Assembly (NCBI RefSeq): GCF_004342225.1 | Contig: NZ_SMAR01000004.1 | Location: 124,001 to 188,000 of the forward strand | Origin: Martelella mediterranea | GTDB taxonomy: Bacteria; Pseudomonadota; Alphaproteobacteria; Rhizobiales; Rhizobiaceae | Length of the DNA: 64,000 nt | Direction: 5' to 3' | In this document: positions 47,430-58,033 of the stretch, piece by piece | Layout: the number at the start of each line of letters is the position of its first letter | Numbering within the stretch: position 1 is the stretch's first letter | The notes under the pieces: model-generated | Seen by the model: the letters and a program-made list of their open reading frames with translations, nothing else | Databases searched by the model: none | Told to the model about the DNA's origin: nothing | Position numbers and translations under genes: made by a program

Positions 47430-48734
47430 ATGACCAGCCAGACAGCCTTTACTGAGAACTTTTTCAACCGGACACTCGCAGATGCCGATCCGGAAATTTT
47501 TGGCGCAATCGGCAAGGAACTCGGCCGTCAGCGTCATGAAATTGAGCTGATTGCTTCGGAAAACATTGTTTCGCGCGCTGTGCTGGAAGCACAGGGTTCG
47601 ATCATGACGAACAAATATGCCGAAGGGTATCCGGGCAAGCGTTATTACGGTGGCTGTCAGTTCGTCGATATCGCTGAAGAGCTGGCGATTGAGCGTGCCA
47701 AAAAGCTGTTCGGTGTTGAATTCGCGAATGTTCAGCCGAATTCCGGTTCCCAGATGAACCAGGCTGTCTTCCTTGCGCTGCTGCAGCCGGGCGACACATT
47801 TATGGGCCTTGATCTTAATTCCGGTGGGCATCTGACGCATGGTTCCCCGGTCAATATGTCGGGTAAATGGTTCAACGTCGTGTCCTACGGCGTTTCGCGC
47901 GACGATAACCGTATCGATATGGATGAGGTTGAAGCCAAGGCCAAGGAACACAAGCCCAAGCTTATCATTGCCGGCGGAACGGCCTATTCACGTGTCTGGG
48001 ACTGGAAGCGTTTCCGCGAAATTGCCGACTCGGTCGGCGCCTATCTGATGGTCGATATGGCTCACATCGCTGGTCTGGTTGCCGGTGGTGCGCACCCTTC
48101 GCCATGCCCGCATGCGCATGTCGTTACAACCACAACACATAAATCCCTGCGTGGACCGCGCGGTGGTATGATCCTGACCAACGACGCCGATATTGCCAAG
48201 AAGGTCAATTCAGCCGTGTTCCCGGGGCTTCAGGGAGGTCCGCTGATGCATGTTATCGCTGCGAAGGCTGTCGCGTTCGGTGAAGCCCTCAAGCCGGAAT
48301 TCAAGGCTTATGCCGAACAGGTGGTCAAAAATTCCCGCGCGCTCGCCGCTTCGCTGATGGATGGCGGACTCGATGTTGTATCCGGCGGCACGGACAACCA
48401 CTCCATGCTGGTCGACCTGCGCAAGAAAAATGCAACCGGTAAACGGGCTGAATCGGCCCTTGGTCGTGCCTACATCACCTGCAACAAGAACGGCATTCCC
48501 TTCGATCCTGAAAAACCTTTCGTCACGTCGGGCGTGCGTCTCGGTACACCGGCGGGTACGACACGCGGCTTCGGTGAGGCTGAGTTTACGGAAATCGGCA
48601 AGCTGATCGTTGAGGTTCTCGATGGCCTCAAGGAAGTCAATTCCGACGAAGGCAATGCTGCGGTCGAAGCCGCAGTACGCGACAAGGTTGTTGCACTGAC
48701 GGACCGCTTCCCGATGTATGGTTACATGGGCTGA
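47430..48734 (+). CDS. glyA: Serine hydroxymethyltransferase
   Basis: A 434-aa PLP enzyme that converts serine and THF to glycine and 5,10-methylene-THF. It starts at the ATG 47430 (GAGGAG SD ten bases upstream). Family motifs are [26 protein letters not shown] and [14 protein letters not shown] with the PLP lysine at 238. Its TGA overlaps the nrdR ATG by one base, so translation is coupled. Confidence 0.97.
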   Translation: MTSQTAFTENFFNRTLADADPEIFGAIGKELGRQRHEIELIASENIVSRAVLEAQGSIMTNKYAEGYPGKRYYGGCQFVDIAEELAIERAKKLFGVEFANVQPNSGSQMNQAVFLALLQPGDTFMGLDLNSGGHLTHGSPVNMSGKWFNVVSYGVSRDDNRIDMDEVEAKAKEHKPKLIIAGGTAYSRVWDWKRFREIADSVGAYLMVDMAHIAGLVAGGAHPSPCPHAHVVTTTTHKSLRGPRGGMILTNDADIAKKVNSAVFPGLQGGPLMHVIAAKAVAFGEALKPEFKAYAEQVVKNSRALAASLMDGGLDVVSGGTDNHSMLVDLRKKNATGKRAESALGRAYITCNKNGIPFDPEKPFVTSGVRLGTPAGTTRGFGEAEFTEIGKLIVEVLDGLKEVNSDEGNAAVEAAVRDKVVALTDRFPMYGYMG

Positions 48735-49222
48735 TGCGTTGCCCGTTTTGCAATTCGCCTGATACGCAGGTGAAGGATTCACGCCCGGCGGAGGACAATA
48801 CGTCCATCCGCCGCAGGCGTGTGTGTCCGGATTGTGGCGGGCGGTTTACGACGTTCGAGCGTGTTCAGCTGCGTGAACTCGTTGTGATCAAGAAGAATGG
48901 CCGCAAAGCACCGTTTGATCGTGACAAGCTGGTGCGTTCGTTCGAGATTGCGCTGCGCAAGCGCCCGGTCGAACGCGATCGCATCGAGCGGGCTGTCTCC
49001 GGCATCGTCCGGCGCATGGAAAGCTCCGGTGAACCCGAGGTGCATTCAGAAGAGATTGGACTGCTTGTGCTTGAAGCTCTGAAAAATCTCGATGATGTGG
49101 CCTTTGTGCGCTTCGCTTCCGTCTATCGGGATTTTTCGACGACCGAAGACTTTGAAGAAATTATTGCAGAGTTTTCCGCCAAGATTGCGCGCGGACCGGA
49201 CGCTGATAGCGACGAGGCATAG
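48734..49222 (+). CDS. nrdR: Transcriptional repressor NrdR
   Basis: A 162-aa repressor of ribonucleotide reductase genes. The zinc ribbon uses Cys3, Cys6, Cys31 and Cys34; residues about 50-140 are the ATP-cone that senses dATP/ATP ([19 protein letters not shown]). The C-terminus is acidic. It is coupled to glyA. In Brucella, riboflavin genes follow nrdR; here nusB follows after only 112 bp. Confidence 0.96.
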   Translation: MRCPFCNSPDTQVKDSRPAEDNTSIRRRRVCPDCGGRFTTFERVQLRELVVIKKNGRKAPFDRDKLVRSFEIALRKRPVERDRIERAVSGIVRRMESSGEPEVHSEEIGLLVLEALKNLDDVAFVRFASVYRDFSTTEDFEEIIAEFSAKIARGPDADSDEA

Positions 49223-49334
49223 TAAAACGCTTGCCAAGTTGCCGCTGCGCGGTTAGAGCGCTTACTTCTGTAAACCTGCAATCCTGTAAAGACACAAAAG
49301 TTGACCGCATCCGCTGAAGGGTGCGTGGAGTATC

Positions 49335-49799
49335 ATGACCACGGAAAAGACTGCTAATCAGCGCGGCGCGGCGCGTCTTGCTGCTGTACAGGCCCTGTAT
49401 CAGATGGACATTGCCGGAGCTCCTCTGGCCGATGTTCTGGCTGAATACGAAGTGTACCGGCTGGGCCGTGAGATTGATGGCAATACCTACCTGAAAGCCG
49501 ACCCTGCGTGGTTCCGCTCTATTGTTTCGGGCGTTGTGCACGATCAGAAAAAACTTGATCCGCAGATTTCCGGGGCAATTTCAGATGGCTGGACGCTGTC
49601 GCGCCTTGACAGCACTTTGCGTGCGATACTGCGTGCGGGAACATTTGAAATCGTGAGCCGGAAGGATGTTCCAACCGCTGTGATCGTTTCCGAATATGTC
49701 GAGATTGCAACGGCGTTTTTCGACGGTGACGAGGGCAAGCTTGTCAATGCCGTGCTTGATCGCATCGCACGTCAGGTGCGTGGTGAAACCCGTAGTTAG
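49335..49799 (+). CDS. nusB: Transcription antitermination factor NusB
   Basis: A 154-aa all-helical protein that, with NusE (S10), binds boxA RNA in rRNA leader antitermination. [37 protein letters not shown] and [11 protein letters not shown]-like ending ([14 protein letters not shown]) are the family landmarks. It has its own short upstream region after nrdR and a strong terminator after it. Confidence 0.94.
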   Translation: MTTEKTANQRGAARLAAVQALYQMDIAGAPLADVLAEYEVYRLGREIDGNTYLKADPAWFRSIVSGVVHDQKKLDPQISGAISDGWTLSRLDSTLRAILRAGTFEIVSRKDVPTAVIVSEYVEIATAFFDGDEGKLVNAVLDRIARQVRGETRS

Positions 49800-49843
49800 G
49801 TTTCGTTTGCCTTTCACGCGGTCTTAAACCGCTTCTGTTTTTC

Positions 49844-49880
49844 AAAGAGGCTTTGCGATATCGCAAGGCCTCTTTTCTAT
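49844..49880 (+). terminator. Strong terminator of nusB
   Basis: AAAGAGGC (49844-49851) pairs with GCCTCTTT (49868-49875), enclosing the palindrome TTGCGATATCGCAA, followed by T-rich sequence. A weaker GCGGT/ACCGC hairpin precedes it. Confidence 0.88.
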
Positions 49881-50117
49881 TCAGCCTTCTATTGTTGCAT
49901 CCGGCACTTGACGCAACTCATGCCGCGCATCACTCTTTTCCTGTCCGTTTGCAGGGCAGGAGGAGTCAAGCGTTCTGCGAACAAGATGGGGACGGTTTCG
50001 GCACAAGGCTTCAGGCCCGCGGGAGAGGGTACCAATTGTTGCCAGGGCAGTCCGCAAACAATCAGGCGACCGGCCGCTGCTTGCGCGCGGGCCTGCCGAA
50101 AAGGGAAGGAATGAAGA

Positions 50118-52253
50118 ATGGCAATACTCATCGCTGTTATTGTCTGCGGCCTGCTGTCGGTCGTTTATGCCTTGTGGGCCATCCGGTCCGTGATGATGGC
50201 CGATCAGGGCACCCAGCGCATGAAAGAAATCGCCGGCTATATCCGGGAGGGGGCGCAGGCATATCTTACCCGTCAGTATTCAACCATCGCCATTGTTGGT
50301 GTGGTCGTTTTCATTCTGGCATGGCTGCTTCTTTCACTTCACGCTGCGATCGGCTTTGTGATCGGTGCCGTTCTTTCCGGCGCGGCCGGGTTCATCGGCA
50401 TGCACGTTTCGGTGCGGGCCAATGTGCGAACGGCTCAGGCCGCCTCATACAGTCTTCCGGCCGGTCTGGACATTGCGTTCAAGTCCGGGGCGATTACCGG
50501 AATGCTGGTCGCCGGTCTCGCCCTGTTGGGTGTTTCCGTTTATTTCTTTTATCTGACAGAGATTTTAGGGTTTGCGCCCGGAGAGCGTGAAGTGATCGAC
50601 GCCCTTGTCGCGCTCGGCTTCGGTGCTTCGCTGATCTCGGTTTTCGCCCGTCTCGGCGGTGGTATTTTTACCAAGGGTGCAGATGTTGGCGGCGACCTCG
50701 TCGGCAAGGTCGAAGCGGGTATTCCAGAGGATGATCCGCGCAATCCGGCAACGATTGCCGATAACGTGGGCGACAATGTTGGTGATTGCGCCGGTATGGC
50801 TGCCGACCTTTTTGAAACCTACGCAGTTTCGGTCGTGGCGACGATGGTGCTTGCCGCCATTTTCTTTGCTGCTTCTCCGCTTCTTGCCAGTGCCATGCTG
50901 TTGCCACTGGCGATCTGCGCGGTCTGCATCATCACATCCATTATTGGTACATTCTTCGTCAAGCTTGGCACCAATGGTTCCATCATGGGGGCCCTTTATC
51001 GGGGCCTGATTGTCACCGGTCTCCTGTCGATTGTCGGTCTGGGGGTAGCGACATGGCTCACGGTTGGCTTCGGTTCGCTTGGTGAGGTCGCCGGGCGGAA
51101 TATCAGCGGTCTGGCGCTGTTTTTCTGCGGGATTGTCGGGTTGATCGTCACCGCCTTGATTGTTGTGATCACCGAATATTACACAGGCACGGACAAACGC
51201 CCGGTGAACTCCATCGCTCAGGCGTCTGTTTCCGGTCACGGAACCAATGTCATTCAGGGACTGGCCGTTTCACTTGAAGCGACTGCTCTGCCGGCAATTG
51301 TGATCTGCGGCGGCATCATTGGAACCTATCAGCTCGCCGGTCTTTTCGGAACGGGGATTGCTGTGACCGCCATGCTTGGCCTTGCGGGTATGATTGTGGC
51401 TCTCGATGCCTTCGGGCCGGTGACCGACAATGCCGGGGGAATTGCAGAGATGGCAGGACTTCCGCCGGAGGTTCGTAAATCAACCGACGCTCTCGATGCT
51501 GTTGGTAATACAACCAAAGCGGTCACAAAAGGCTACGCCATTGGCTCTGCCGGACTGGGTGCTTTGGTCTTGTTTGCTGCCTATTCCAATGACCTGGCTT
51601 ATTTTGCAGCCAATGGTGATCAATATCCGTTCTATGCGAATATGGGAGACATCTCGTTTTCACTATCAAACCCTTATGTTGTCGCCGGTCTGATCTTTGG
51701 CGGCCTGATCCCGTATCTCTTTGGCGGAATTGCAATGACTGCTGTCGGACGTGCAGCCAGTTCTGTTGTCGCGGAAGTTCGTCGCCAGTTTAAAGAAAAG
51801 CCCGGCATCATGGCAGGAAGTGAAAAGCCTGATTACGGCCGGGCCGTCGATATGCTGACAAAAGCTGCCATTCGAGAAATGGTCATTCCATCACTTCTGC
51901 CGGTTCTGGCGCCGCTGGTCGTGTTCTTTGGTGTCTGGCTTCTGTCCGGTTCAAAGGCTTCTGCCTTTGCAGCGCTCGGCGCATCTCTTCTCGGGGTGAT
52001 CGTCAATGGCCTCTTCGTTGCTATCTCAATGACCTCGGGTGGTGGTGCCTGGGATAATGCGAAAAAGAGCTTTGAAGATGGTTTCACAGACGCAGATGGC
52101 GTGGTTCACGAGAAAGGGTCAGAAGCTCATAAGGCTTCGGTGACCGGTGATACTGTCGGTGATCCCTATAAGGACACTGCCGGACCTGCCGTTAATCCCG
52201 CCATCAAGATCACCAATATCATGGCGCTTCTGCTGCTGGCTGTGCTGGCCTGA
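50118..52253 (+). CDS. hppA: Proton-translocating membrane pyrophosphatase (K+-independent)
   Basis: A 711-aa, roughly 16-helix integral membrane H+-PPase that couples pyrophosphate hydrolysis to proton pumping. The catalytic loop runs from Asp189 to Glu199 ([11 protein letters not shown]) followed by [23 protein letters not shown]; the C-terminal [18 protein letters not shown] is intact. The GNTTKA motif has Lys467, the residue marking K+-independent enzymes. SD is AAGGAA shortly before ATG. A leader of over 200 nt with no gene precedes it. Confidence 0.95.
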   Translation: MAILIAVIVCGLLSVVYALWAIRSVMMADQGTQRMKEIAGYIREGAQAYLTRQYSTIAIVGVVVFILAWLLLSLHAAIGFVIGAVLSGAAGFIGMHVSVRANVRTAQAASYSLPAGLDIAFKSGAITGMLVAGLALLGVSVYFFYLTEILGFAPGEREVIDALVALGFGASLISVFARLGGGIFTKGADVGGDLVGKVEAGIPEDDPRNPATIADNVGDNVGDCAGMAADLFETYAVSVVATMVLAAIFFAASPLLASAMLLPLAICAVCIITSIIGTFFVKLGTNGSIMGALYRGLIVTGLLSIVGLGVATWLTVGFGSLGEVAGRNISGLALFFCGIVGLIVTALIVVITEYYTGTDKRPVNSIAQASVSGHGTNVIQGLAVSLEATALPAIVICGGIIGTYQLAGLFGTGIAVTAMLGLAGMIVALDAFGPVTDNAGGIAEMAGLPPEVRKSTDALDAVGNTTKAVTKGYAIGSAGLGALVLFAAYSNDLAYFAANGDQYPFYANMGDISFSLSNPYVVAGLIFGGLIPYLFGGIAMTAVGRAASSVVAEVRRQFKEKPGIMAGSEKPDYGRAVDMLTKAAIREMVIPSLLPVLAPLVVFFGVWLLSGSKASAFAALGASLLGVIVNGLFVAISMTSGGGAWDNAKKSFEDGFTDADGVVHEKGSEAHKASVTGDTVGDPYKDTAGPAVNPAIKITNIMALLLLAVLA

Positions 52254-52278
52254 TTGCTCTGGTTGGCTTGAAACATGG

Positions 52279-52311
52279 AAAAGCCCCGCTGATGAATTGG
52301 CGGGGCTTTTT
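52279..52311 (+). terminator. Intrinsic terminator of hppA
   Basis: AAAAGCCCCGC pairs with GCGGGGCTTTT over an 11-nt loop; it lies between the convergent hppA and bamE genes and is symmetric enough for both. Confidence 0.9.
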
Positions 52312-52334
52312 GTATATCTGAATTCCTGGCGTTC

Positions 52335-52868
52335 TTACGGAATGGCGCTTCCGCCGCCACCGCCTGCCGATTGGAAGAAGTCGCGGGCAGCATTCCGGCC
52401 GGTTCCCTGAAGGATCTGCTGCAGGAAGGTAATGTCCTTGCCGCCGGTCGGGGTCGTTTCGCTGACCATGTCGACAATGTTCCCATCTTGCATCGTGTAA
52501 CGTGCGATGCGGTCAACGCGGCCACTGTCATTGAAATAGATTGCCAGAACTTCCTGTCCGACAAGACGCGGTTTCTGGAAGGTGAAGCGGCGCTCCTTGA
52601 CCTGCGAGATGTAGTAGAACACCTCATTGTCAAAAGTTGCAGTGGTTGAAGGTTCGCCAAGGCTCAAGATAACCTGTTCACGGCTGGAACCTTCCTTCAC
52701 AAGCTTCAGCATGTCCTCATCAATGACATAGCCCTGATACATGACATCCTTGGTGCCAATAACGTCAGCCGTCGAACAGCTTGCGCCTGCCACTGCAATG
52801 GAGACCAGTGCAGCGGCTGCTGCCGGGCGCAAGGGGCTTGTTTTGAAACTGTTTAGGCGCGTCTTCAA
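52335..52868 (-). CDS. bamE: Outer membrane protein assembly factor BamE (OmlA/SmpA)
   Basis: A 177-aa lipoprotein of the BAM complex. The start is a TTG at 52868 with a GGGAG SD six bases upstream. The signal ends in AVAGASC, a usable lipobox with Cys near residue 31. The BamE core follows: KLVKEGSSREQVILSLGEPS, VFYYISQVKERRF and VLAIYFNDSGRVDRI. A Gly-rich tail closes it. It acts at the periplasmic face of the outer membrane. Divergent from the bc1 chaperone gene, as in other rhizobia. Confidence 0.9.
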   Translation of the reverse strand: MKTRLNSFKTSPLRPAAAAALVSIAVAGASCSTADVIGTKDVMYQGYVIDEDMLKLVKEGSSREQVILSLGEPSTTATFDNEVFYYISQVKERRFTFQKPRLVGQEVLAIYFNDSGRVDRIARYTMQDGNIVDMVSETTPTGGKDITFLQQILQGTGRNAARDFFQSAGGGGGSAIP

Positions 52869-53176
52869 GGTTCACTCCCTGCTGTCGTCTGACTCAGATG
52901 CCATCTCTGGCTTAAATGTTTCCGGCTCTGCCGGAGGCGTAACCAGTCTGTCTTTTCAGTGCATCACCGGGACGGAGAGCTTCAGGAATGATCCTTTTGT
53001 CTCCGGGGAATTCCCGGTTGCGGCTTCTATACCTGCAAACTACGATGCAAAAAAGCCGACATACGTATTGAAACGGAAAATCGACCGTTTTGCGTTCTTC
53101 AGAAAGAGTGGATAAACCAGCTTGATGACGGATGCAATCACGCCGGTCTTTGGCTTCCGCTTTTTAAGAGAGTGTA
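52869..53176. other. 308-bp divergent region between bamE and the bc1 chaperone gene
   Basis: No gene is supported. A TCCGGC/GCCGGA hairpin lies at 52921-52935. Both promoters must be here, but no convincing -35/-10 pair was found. Confidence 0.45.
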
Positions 53177-53731
53177 ATGGTCCTGGGTTTCTTCAATAAA
53201 AGACGTGTTAATCGTCAGATTGTGCAGCGGCAGTATGGGGTGATTACGGCCACTGCCCGCCAGCCCTGCTTTTATACAAGCTATAATGTGCCCGATACGG
53301 TGATGGGCCGCTTTGAGATGCTGGCTGCTGTTATGATTCTGTTTTTACGCAGAACGTCGAAATCTTCCGAAGCCGGTAAGCAGATCGCACAGGAGATCGT
53401 GGACGCCTTTTTTCTCGATATCGACTATTCGATTCGTGAGCTTGGCGTCGGAGATAATTCGGTTCCAAAACGCATGAAAAAGCTCGCAGGCATGTTCTAT
53501 GGCAGGCTGGAGCGCTATGCGGATAGTCTGCAGGCCCATGATCATGAACAACTGGCCATCGCGCTTGCGCAGAATATTCACAGCCTTGCGGCCGACCCCT
53601 CAGACATGGCAGAGCTGGCGCGCTGGATGCTGGAAAACGAAAACCACCTGGCACGACTGGATGAAATTGTTGTCGAAACCGGCATGGTGAGCTTTCTCGT
53701 GCCGGAGCGGCTGGAGACTAATAATGTCTGA
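53177..53731 (+). CDS. Ubiquinol-cytochrome c chaperone (CBP3/UQCC1-like)
   Basis: A 184-aa protein matching the ubiquinol_cyt_c_chap family (PF03981): YNVPDTVMGRFEMLAAVMILFLRR, then FFLDIDYSIRELGVGDNSVPKRMKKLAGMFYGR. The mitochondrial homologue CBP3 helps assembly of cytochrome b into the bc1 complex. Its last 8 bp overlap the YceD gene, so the two form an operon. Confidence 0.92.
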   Translation: MVLGFFNKRRVNRQIVQRQYGVITATARQPCFYTSYNVPDTVMGRFEMLAAVMILFLRRTSKSSEAGKQIAQEIVDAFFLDIDYSIRELGVGDNSVPKRMKKLAGMFYGRLERYADSLQAHDHEQLAIALAQNIHSLAADPSDMAELARWMLENENHLARLDEIVVETGMVSFLVPERLETNNV

Positions 53732-54320
53732 TGAAATGTTGAATGAAGGCGACGCGCCGTTTCCGCGTCCATTTCCGGCCAACCGGATCGCCTCGGGTGC
53801 GGTCGATACCGAAGTTAGCGCCAATGACGACGAGAAGAAGGCTCTTGCAGAGCTTTGGAGCGTAGATACCGTACACTCGGTTTCCGCGGATCTGCATATA
53901 TCGGTCTGGCGGCGTGAGGGATTGCGCATTCGCGGCACGGCGACGGCGAAAATCACGCAGTCCTGCGTGGTTACGCTCGAGCTGATTGAAACAGATGTCG
54001 TGGAAGAGATCGATGCGACGTTCCTGCCGGAAAACTCCAGGCAGTTTCGCCGGATGCTGAATGAAGATGGTGAGCTTGTGGTTGACCCGGATGGGCCTGA
54101 TGAGCCGGAAGTGTTTTCCGGTCACACCATTGATCTAGGCGCTGTTGTTGCCGAATCGATTGCGCTTGGCATCGACCCTTATCCGCGCAAGGATGGTGTT
54201 GCGCTTGACCCTCAGATGGCCGGAGAGGGCGAGGAACAGAACGGCGATCCTAAACCACAGAAGGAATCGCCTTTTGCAGTCCTGAAAGGCTTGAGAAACA
54301 CTGAAAACAGCGACGATTAG
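53724..54320 (+). CDS. YceD/DUF177 family protein (23S rRNA accumulation)
   Basis: A 198-aa acidic protein. The core RIRGTATAKITQSCVVTLELIETDVVEEID carries the family cysteine, and it ends with the conserved PFAVLKGLRNTE. YceD is needed for 23S rRNA accumulation in E. coli and plants; one usual cysteine of the CxRCL motif is not evident. In many bacteria rpmF follows; here the next gene is plsX. Confidence 0.88.
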   Translation: MSDEMLNEGDAPFPRPFPANRIASGAVDTEVSANDDEKKALAELWSVDTVHSVSADLHISVWRREGLRIRGTATAKITQSCVVTLELIETDVVEEIDATFLPENSRQFRRMLNEDGELVVDPDGPDEPEVFSGHTIDLGAVVAESIALGIDPYPRKDGVALDPQMAGEGEEQNGDPKPQKESPFAVLKGLRNTENSDD

Positions 54321-54410
54321 GCGAGGTGAAAGCGGGTGGTGCTCTCATTTTTCCGTGTTGTTTGTGAACGTGTTTAGCGCCTTGTGATGGCGCCGCGTCT
54401 TGAGATTGCC

Positions 54411-54460
54411 GTCCAAATCCGCCAAAGAAAGGCAAAGGTGCCCGATTTGGACCTTTTATT
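54411..54460 (+). terminator. Long-stem hairpin between YceD gene and plsX
   Basis: GTCCAAATC (54411-54419) pairs perfectly with GATTTGGAC (54444-54452), followed by CTTTTATT. The 24-nt loop can form an inner GCC/GGC hairpin. It may terminate the upstream operon or attenuate plsX. Confidence 0.55.
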
Positions 54461-54550
54461 GGTTTTAGCCGCGACGCAGTTGTGTCACGACGTAAAACAG
54501 TTATTTTGATCCGGCTTTGCCGGAAGCATGCAAACAGGGACCAGCAACGC

Positions 54551-55606
54551 GTGGTAAAAATTTCAGTAGATGTCATGGGAGGAGATGTCGGTGCTAAGGT
54601 TGCAATCGCCGGCGCTGCCAAGGCGCTCGTGCGGCATCCGGATATCTCCTATCTTCTTTACGGCAGGAAGGAAGAGATTGAGCCGCTGCTGGCGGGATAC
54701 CCCAAGCTGAAGGAAAATGCGCAGGTTATTGACTGCGAAGTTGCTGTCAGCATGGATGAAAAGCCCAGCCAGGCTTTGCGCCGTGGTCGAAATGTCTCCA
54801 GCATGTGGCGTGCCATCGAAGCTGTCCGCGACCAGGATTCAGATGTTGCGGTTTCTGCCGGCAATACCGGTGCGTTGATGGCCATGGCCATGTTCTGCCT
54901 GAAAACGATGCCTGAAATTGATCGTCCGGCAATCGCCGGGATCTGGCCGACGATTAATGGCGAGAGCATCGTGCTGGATATCGGTGCGACGATTGGTGCG
55001 GACGCCAAGCAGCTTCTGGATTTTGCTTTGATGGGTGGTGCGATGGCGCGCGCTCTTTTTGAAGTCAAAAAACCGAGCGTCGGCCTCCTCAATGTCGGTG
55101 TTGAAGAAGTAAAAGGCGTCGAAGAGGTCAAGAAAGCCGGCCAGATGCTGCGTGAAGCCGATATCGACAACATGGAGTATGCCGGTTTTGTCGAGGGCTC
55201 TGATCTGGGGCGCGGCACTGTGGATGTCTTTGTGGTTGAAGGCTTCACCGGCAATATTGCGCTTAAAACAGCTGAGGGAACGGCACTTCAGATTGCCGGT
55301 TATCTGCGCTCGGCCATGTCCCGGACGTGGATGTCAAAGCTTGGTTATTTATTTGCCAGGAATGCCTTCAGGATGCTGCGCGATAAGCTCGACCCGCGCA
55401 AGGTCAATGGCGGTGTATTCCTTGGTCTCAATGGCATTGTGATTAAAAGCCACGGTGGAACCGATGCCGAAGGTTATGCGTCTGCCATCGAGGTTGCCTA
55501 CGACATGGTGCACAACAGCCTGCAGGCCAAGATTCAGCACGACCTGAATGAATATCATGCACGAAACCACTCACCGCGCGGACCAGAGGCGGCCGAGGCT
55601 GTCTGA
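54551..55606 (+). CDS. plsX: Phosphate acyltransferase PlsX
   Basis: A 351-aa peripheral membrane enzyme making acyl-phosphate from acyl-ACP for phospholipid synthesis. The GTG at 54551 gives [12 protein letters not shown], the normal N-terminus; a longer TTG frame has no support. [33 protein letters not shown] and [14 protein letters not shown] are family motifs. Followed by fabH, the classical plsX-fabH arrangement. Confidence 0.95.
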   Translation: MVKISVDVMGGDVGAKVAIAGAAKALVRHPDISYLLYGRKEEIEPLLAGYPKLKENAQVIDCEVAVSMDEKPSQALRRGRNVSSMWRAIEAVRDQDSDVAVSAGNTGALMAMAMFCLKTMPEIDRPAIAGIWPTINGESIVLDIGATIGADAKQLLDFALMGGAMARALFEVKKPSVGLLNVGVEEVKGVEEVKKAGQMLREADIDNMEYAGFVEGSDLGRGTVDVFVVEGFTGNIALKTAEGTALQIAGYLRSAMSRTWMSKLGYLFARNAFRMLRDKLDPRKVNGGVFLGLNGIVIKSHGGTDAEGYASAIEVAYDMVHNSLQAKIQHDLNEYHARNHSPRGPEAAEAV

Positions 55607-55708
55607 GATCCCTTATGCTTCGAGCCGGGGCAGGGAAGATAAAACTTGATCGCTTCGGGCTTCAGCTTTATCAGCGCCCGCTCAGCGCTATAAATAGGAA
55701 CAAGAAAA

Positions 55709-56677
55709 ATGATCCGTTCTGTTGTTTGTGGTATTGGCTCTGCGCTTCCAAAGCGGGTGGTCAGTAATGAAGAGCTGCGGCAGCTCGTTGACACTTCCGA
55801 TGCCTGGATCCAGCAAAGAACAGGTATTCGCCAGCGTTACATTGCAGACAAGCAAGAAACGACGGCATCGCTCGGCGAAGCGGCTGCGCGTGATGCGCTC
55901 GAACATGCCGGTCTGACGCCTGATGATATCGACCTGGTCGTTGTTGCAACATCGACACCCGACAACACGTTTCCTGCGACTGCCGTAAACATCCAGAACC
56001 GTCTTGGCATGAGTCATGGTTTCGGATTCGATATGCAGGCTGTTTGCTCTGGCTTCGTCTATGCGATTACCACGGCGGATAATTATATCCGGGCTGGGCG
56101 CGCCCGGCGGGTTCTGGTTATCGGCGCAGAAACCTTTTCGAGGCTTCTCGACTGGACTGATCGCACGACCTGCGTTCTCTTCGGCGACGGTGCTGGCGCA
56201 GTGATCCTGCAGGCGGCGGAAGACGGTGACGATGAGGAGCGCGGGATCATTGCCGCCAGTCTGCGCTCTGATGGAAGCCACTGTCATAAGCTTTATGTGG
56301 ATGGTGGCGTTTCAACGACTGGCGATATCGGCCATCTCAGGATGGAAGGCCGTGAGGTCTTCAAGCATGCGGTCGGTATGATCACCGATGTGATCGAAGC
56401 GGCCTTTGATGAAGCCGGCATTACGGCCGATCAGTTGGGCTGGCTCGTTCCGCATCAGGCAAATCGCAGGATTATCGAAGGGTCTGCAAAGAAGCTCGGT
56501 ATTCCCATGGAAAAGGTTGTTGTGACTGTTGATCAGCATGCCAATACGTCTGCGGCTTCCATTCCGCTTGCCCTTGCCACCGCTGTGAAGGATGGACGAA
56601 TAAAGCGCGGGCAGACGGTGATGCTCGAAGCGATGGGTGGTGGCTTTACATGGGGCGCTGTGCTTTTGCGCTGGTAA
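55709..56677 (+). CDS. fabH: Beta-ketoacyl-ACP synthase III
   Basis: A 322-aa condensing enzyme that starts fatty acid synthesis from acetyl-CoA and malonyl-ACP. The catalytic triad is Cys113 (AVCSGF), His249 (PHQANRRI) and Asn279 (HANTSAAS). [13 protein letters not shown] and GDGAGAVIL are also typical. Full length, 102 bp after plsX. Confidence 0.97.
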   Translation: MIRSVVCGIGSALPKRVVSNEELRQLVDTSDAWIQQRTGIRQRYIADKQETTASLGEAAARDALEHAGLTPDDIDLVVVATSTPDNTFPATAVNIQNRLGMSHGFGFDMQAVCSGFVYAITTADNYIRAGRARRVLVIGAETFSRLLDWTDRTTCVLFGDGAGAVILQAAEDGDDEERGIIAASLRSDGSHCHKLYVDGGVSTTGDIGHLRMEGREVFKHAVGMITDVIEAAFDEAGITADQLGWLVPHQANRRIIEGSAKKLGIPMEKVVVTVDQHANTSAASIPLALATAVKDGRIKRGQTVMLEAMGGGFTWGAVLLRW

Positions 56678-56712
56678 GGCCTGTCATATTGGGTTCGCAT
56701 GCAACTGGCCGC

Positions 56713-56741
56713 TTGACCGAACCCACTGACAGCAATACTCT
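56713..56741 (+). promoter_or_regulatory. Candidate promoter for ihfA
   Basis: TTGACC (56713-56718) and TACTCT (56736-56741) are separated by 17 bp, about 42 bp before the ihfA start. Confidence 0.5.
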
Positions 56742-56782
56742 TTGCGCCACGGGGAATTTTAACAAGACACTGGGAACCGGTA

Positions 56783-57127
56783 ATGCCTGGCAAAACTGTG
56801 ACGCGTGCGGATCTGGCTGAATCAGTCTTCCGCAAAGTGGGGCTTTCGCGGACGGAATCGGCTGAGCTGGTCGAGATGGTTATCGACGAGGTTTGCGATG
56901 CCATCGTGCGTGGTGAGACCGTAAAACTGTCGTCTTTCGCGACTTTTCAGGTCCGTGACAAGAATGAACGGATTGGCCGGAATCCCAAAACGGGCGAGGA
57001 AGTGCCGATTTCTCCGCGCCGTGTGATGACTTTCAAGGCATCGAATGTCCTGAAGCAGAAGATTCTGAAGGCGCATGTCGCGCGTAAACAGAAAGCAGAG
57101 AAAGCCAAGGCGAAATCGGCTTCCTGA
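56783..57127 (+). CDS. ihfA: Integration host factor subunit alpha
   Basis: A 114-aa DNA-bending protein. [50 protein letters not shown] and [12 protein letters not shown] define IHF-alpha. The Lys/Ala-rich tail ([16 protein letters not shown]) is longer than in E. coli. With IhfB it bends DNA in recombination, replication and transcription. It precedes the merR gene, as often seen. Confidence 0.95.
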   Translation: MPGKTVTRADLAESVFRKVGLSRTESAELVEMVIDEVCDAIVRGETVKLSSFATFQVRDKNERIGRNPKTGEEVPISPRRVMTFKASNVLKQKILKAHVARKQKAEKAKAKSAS

Positions 57128-57182
57128 TCTGCGCCTGTCCTGAACAGGCCTTCAACAACTCTCTTGCGGTGAAACTTTTCCG

Positions 57183-57206
57183 CGTCTTGTTTTTATAATC
57201 AAGACG
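57183..57206. promoter_or_regulatory. Palindrome overlapping a -10 box upstream of merR
   Basis: CGTCTTG (57183-57189) and CAAGACG (57200-57206) flank a 10-bp spacer that contains a perfect TATAAT (57194-57199), 44 bp before the merR start. No good -35 lies at 17 bp (GAAACT). It could be the operator for MerR autoregulation. Confidence 0.5.
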
Positions 57207-57249
57207 GAGTGAAATATGTTCGATTCGGGCTGATTAAAGGGCAGGGACG

Positions 57250-57792
57250 ATGGAAAAAAGTCCTGAGGCATTTCGTACCATTTCAGAAGTTGCAGAGGAG
57301 CTTGAGCTGCCTCAGCACGTACTGCGTTTCTGGGAAACACGTTTCACGCAGGTTAAGCCGATGAAACGTGGTGGCGGACGCCGCTATTATCGCCCTGAAG
57401 ATGTGGAATTGCTGAAAGGCATTCGTCACCTGCTTTACGATCATGGCTACACCATCAAAGGTGTTCAGAAGCTGCTGCGCAGCAATGGCAATCGTTTTGT
57501 CACAGCGATCGGCAGCGGCGATGCTGAACTCGTTGAGGCCTTAACCCCTTCCGCTGACAACGCTTCAGGTGATGAGCGTCGTGAAACCCACGATGAGCCG
57601 ACCATGTTCGATGATGACCAGGTTGTCGGGCGATCCCGCAAGCCTGCTTCGAAGGGGTTCTTTCGCCGCAACAAAAATGATGACAGTGCCGTCGGTCCAG
57701 CCTCCGGGCTTGGCCGCTCTGATGATGCCCAGTTGCAGGACGTTTTGTACGACTTGCTGGAGTGCAAGCGCCTTCTTGATCAGGTGCGCTGA
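57250..57792 (+). CDS. MerR family transcriptional regulator
   Basis: A 180-aa regulator. The N-terminal winged helix-turn-helix ([25 protein letters not shown]) and wing ([32 protein letters not shown]) match the MlrA/HspR-like MerR subfamily that regularly follows ihfA in alpha- and gammaproteobacteria. The C-terminal half is low-complexity and lacks metal-binding cysteines. Its target is unknown; it lies 241 bp before the H+-ATPase gene. Confidence 0.9.
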   Translation: MEKSPEAFRTISEVAEELELPQHVLRFWETRFTQVKPMKRGGGRRYYRPEDVELLKGIRHLLYDHGYTIKGVQKLLRSNGNRFVTAIGSGDAELVEALTPSADNASGDERRETHDEPTMFDDDQVVGRSRKPASKGFFRRNKNDDSAVGPASGLGRSDDAQLQDVLYDLLECKRLLDQVR

Positions 57793-58033
57793 TAACTGAA
57801 GCAGGCTGTGCGCTGTTTCGCCGCTCCCAGCGGCTATTTGTCGTCTTATCAATGACATCGAATTACGCTTAAGTTGTGCTGTGAAGTGCAGATACGCTTT
57901 TTCTGTCGCGCTTTGTGCGCGCAGAGAGTAGGCTTTGCTTCATCAGGATCAGGCGTTCAGTCCGCAGAAACGGAAATGCGTGGTCTTGCCGGCATAACGC
58001 GGTCTGGTTGATAGCGTCATTTGAGGAAAAGTC

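Noticed and set aside
49853-50590. 245-codon frame overlapping the hppA leader and 5' end
   Set aside because: It overlaps hppA in another frame and its translation is Arg/Gly-rich without a domain.
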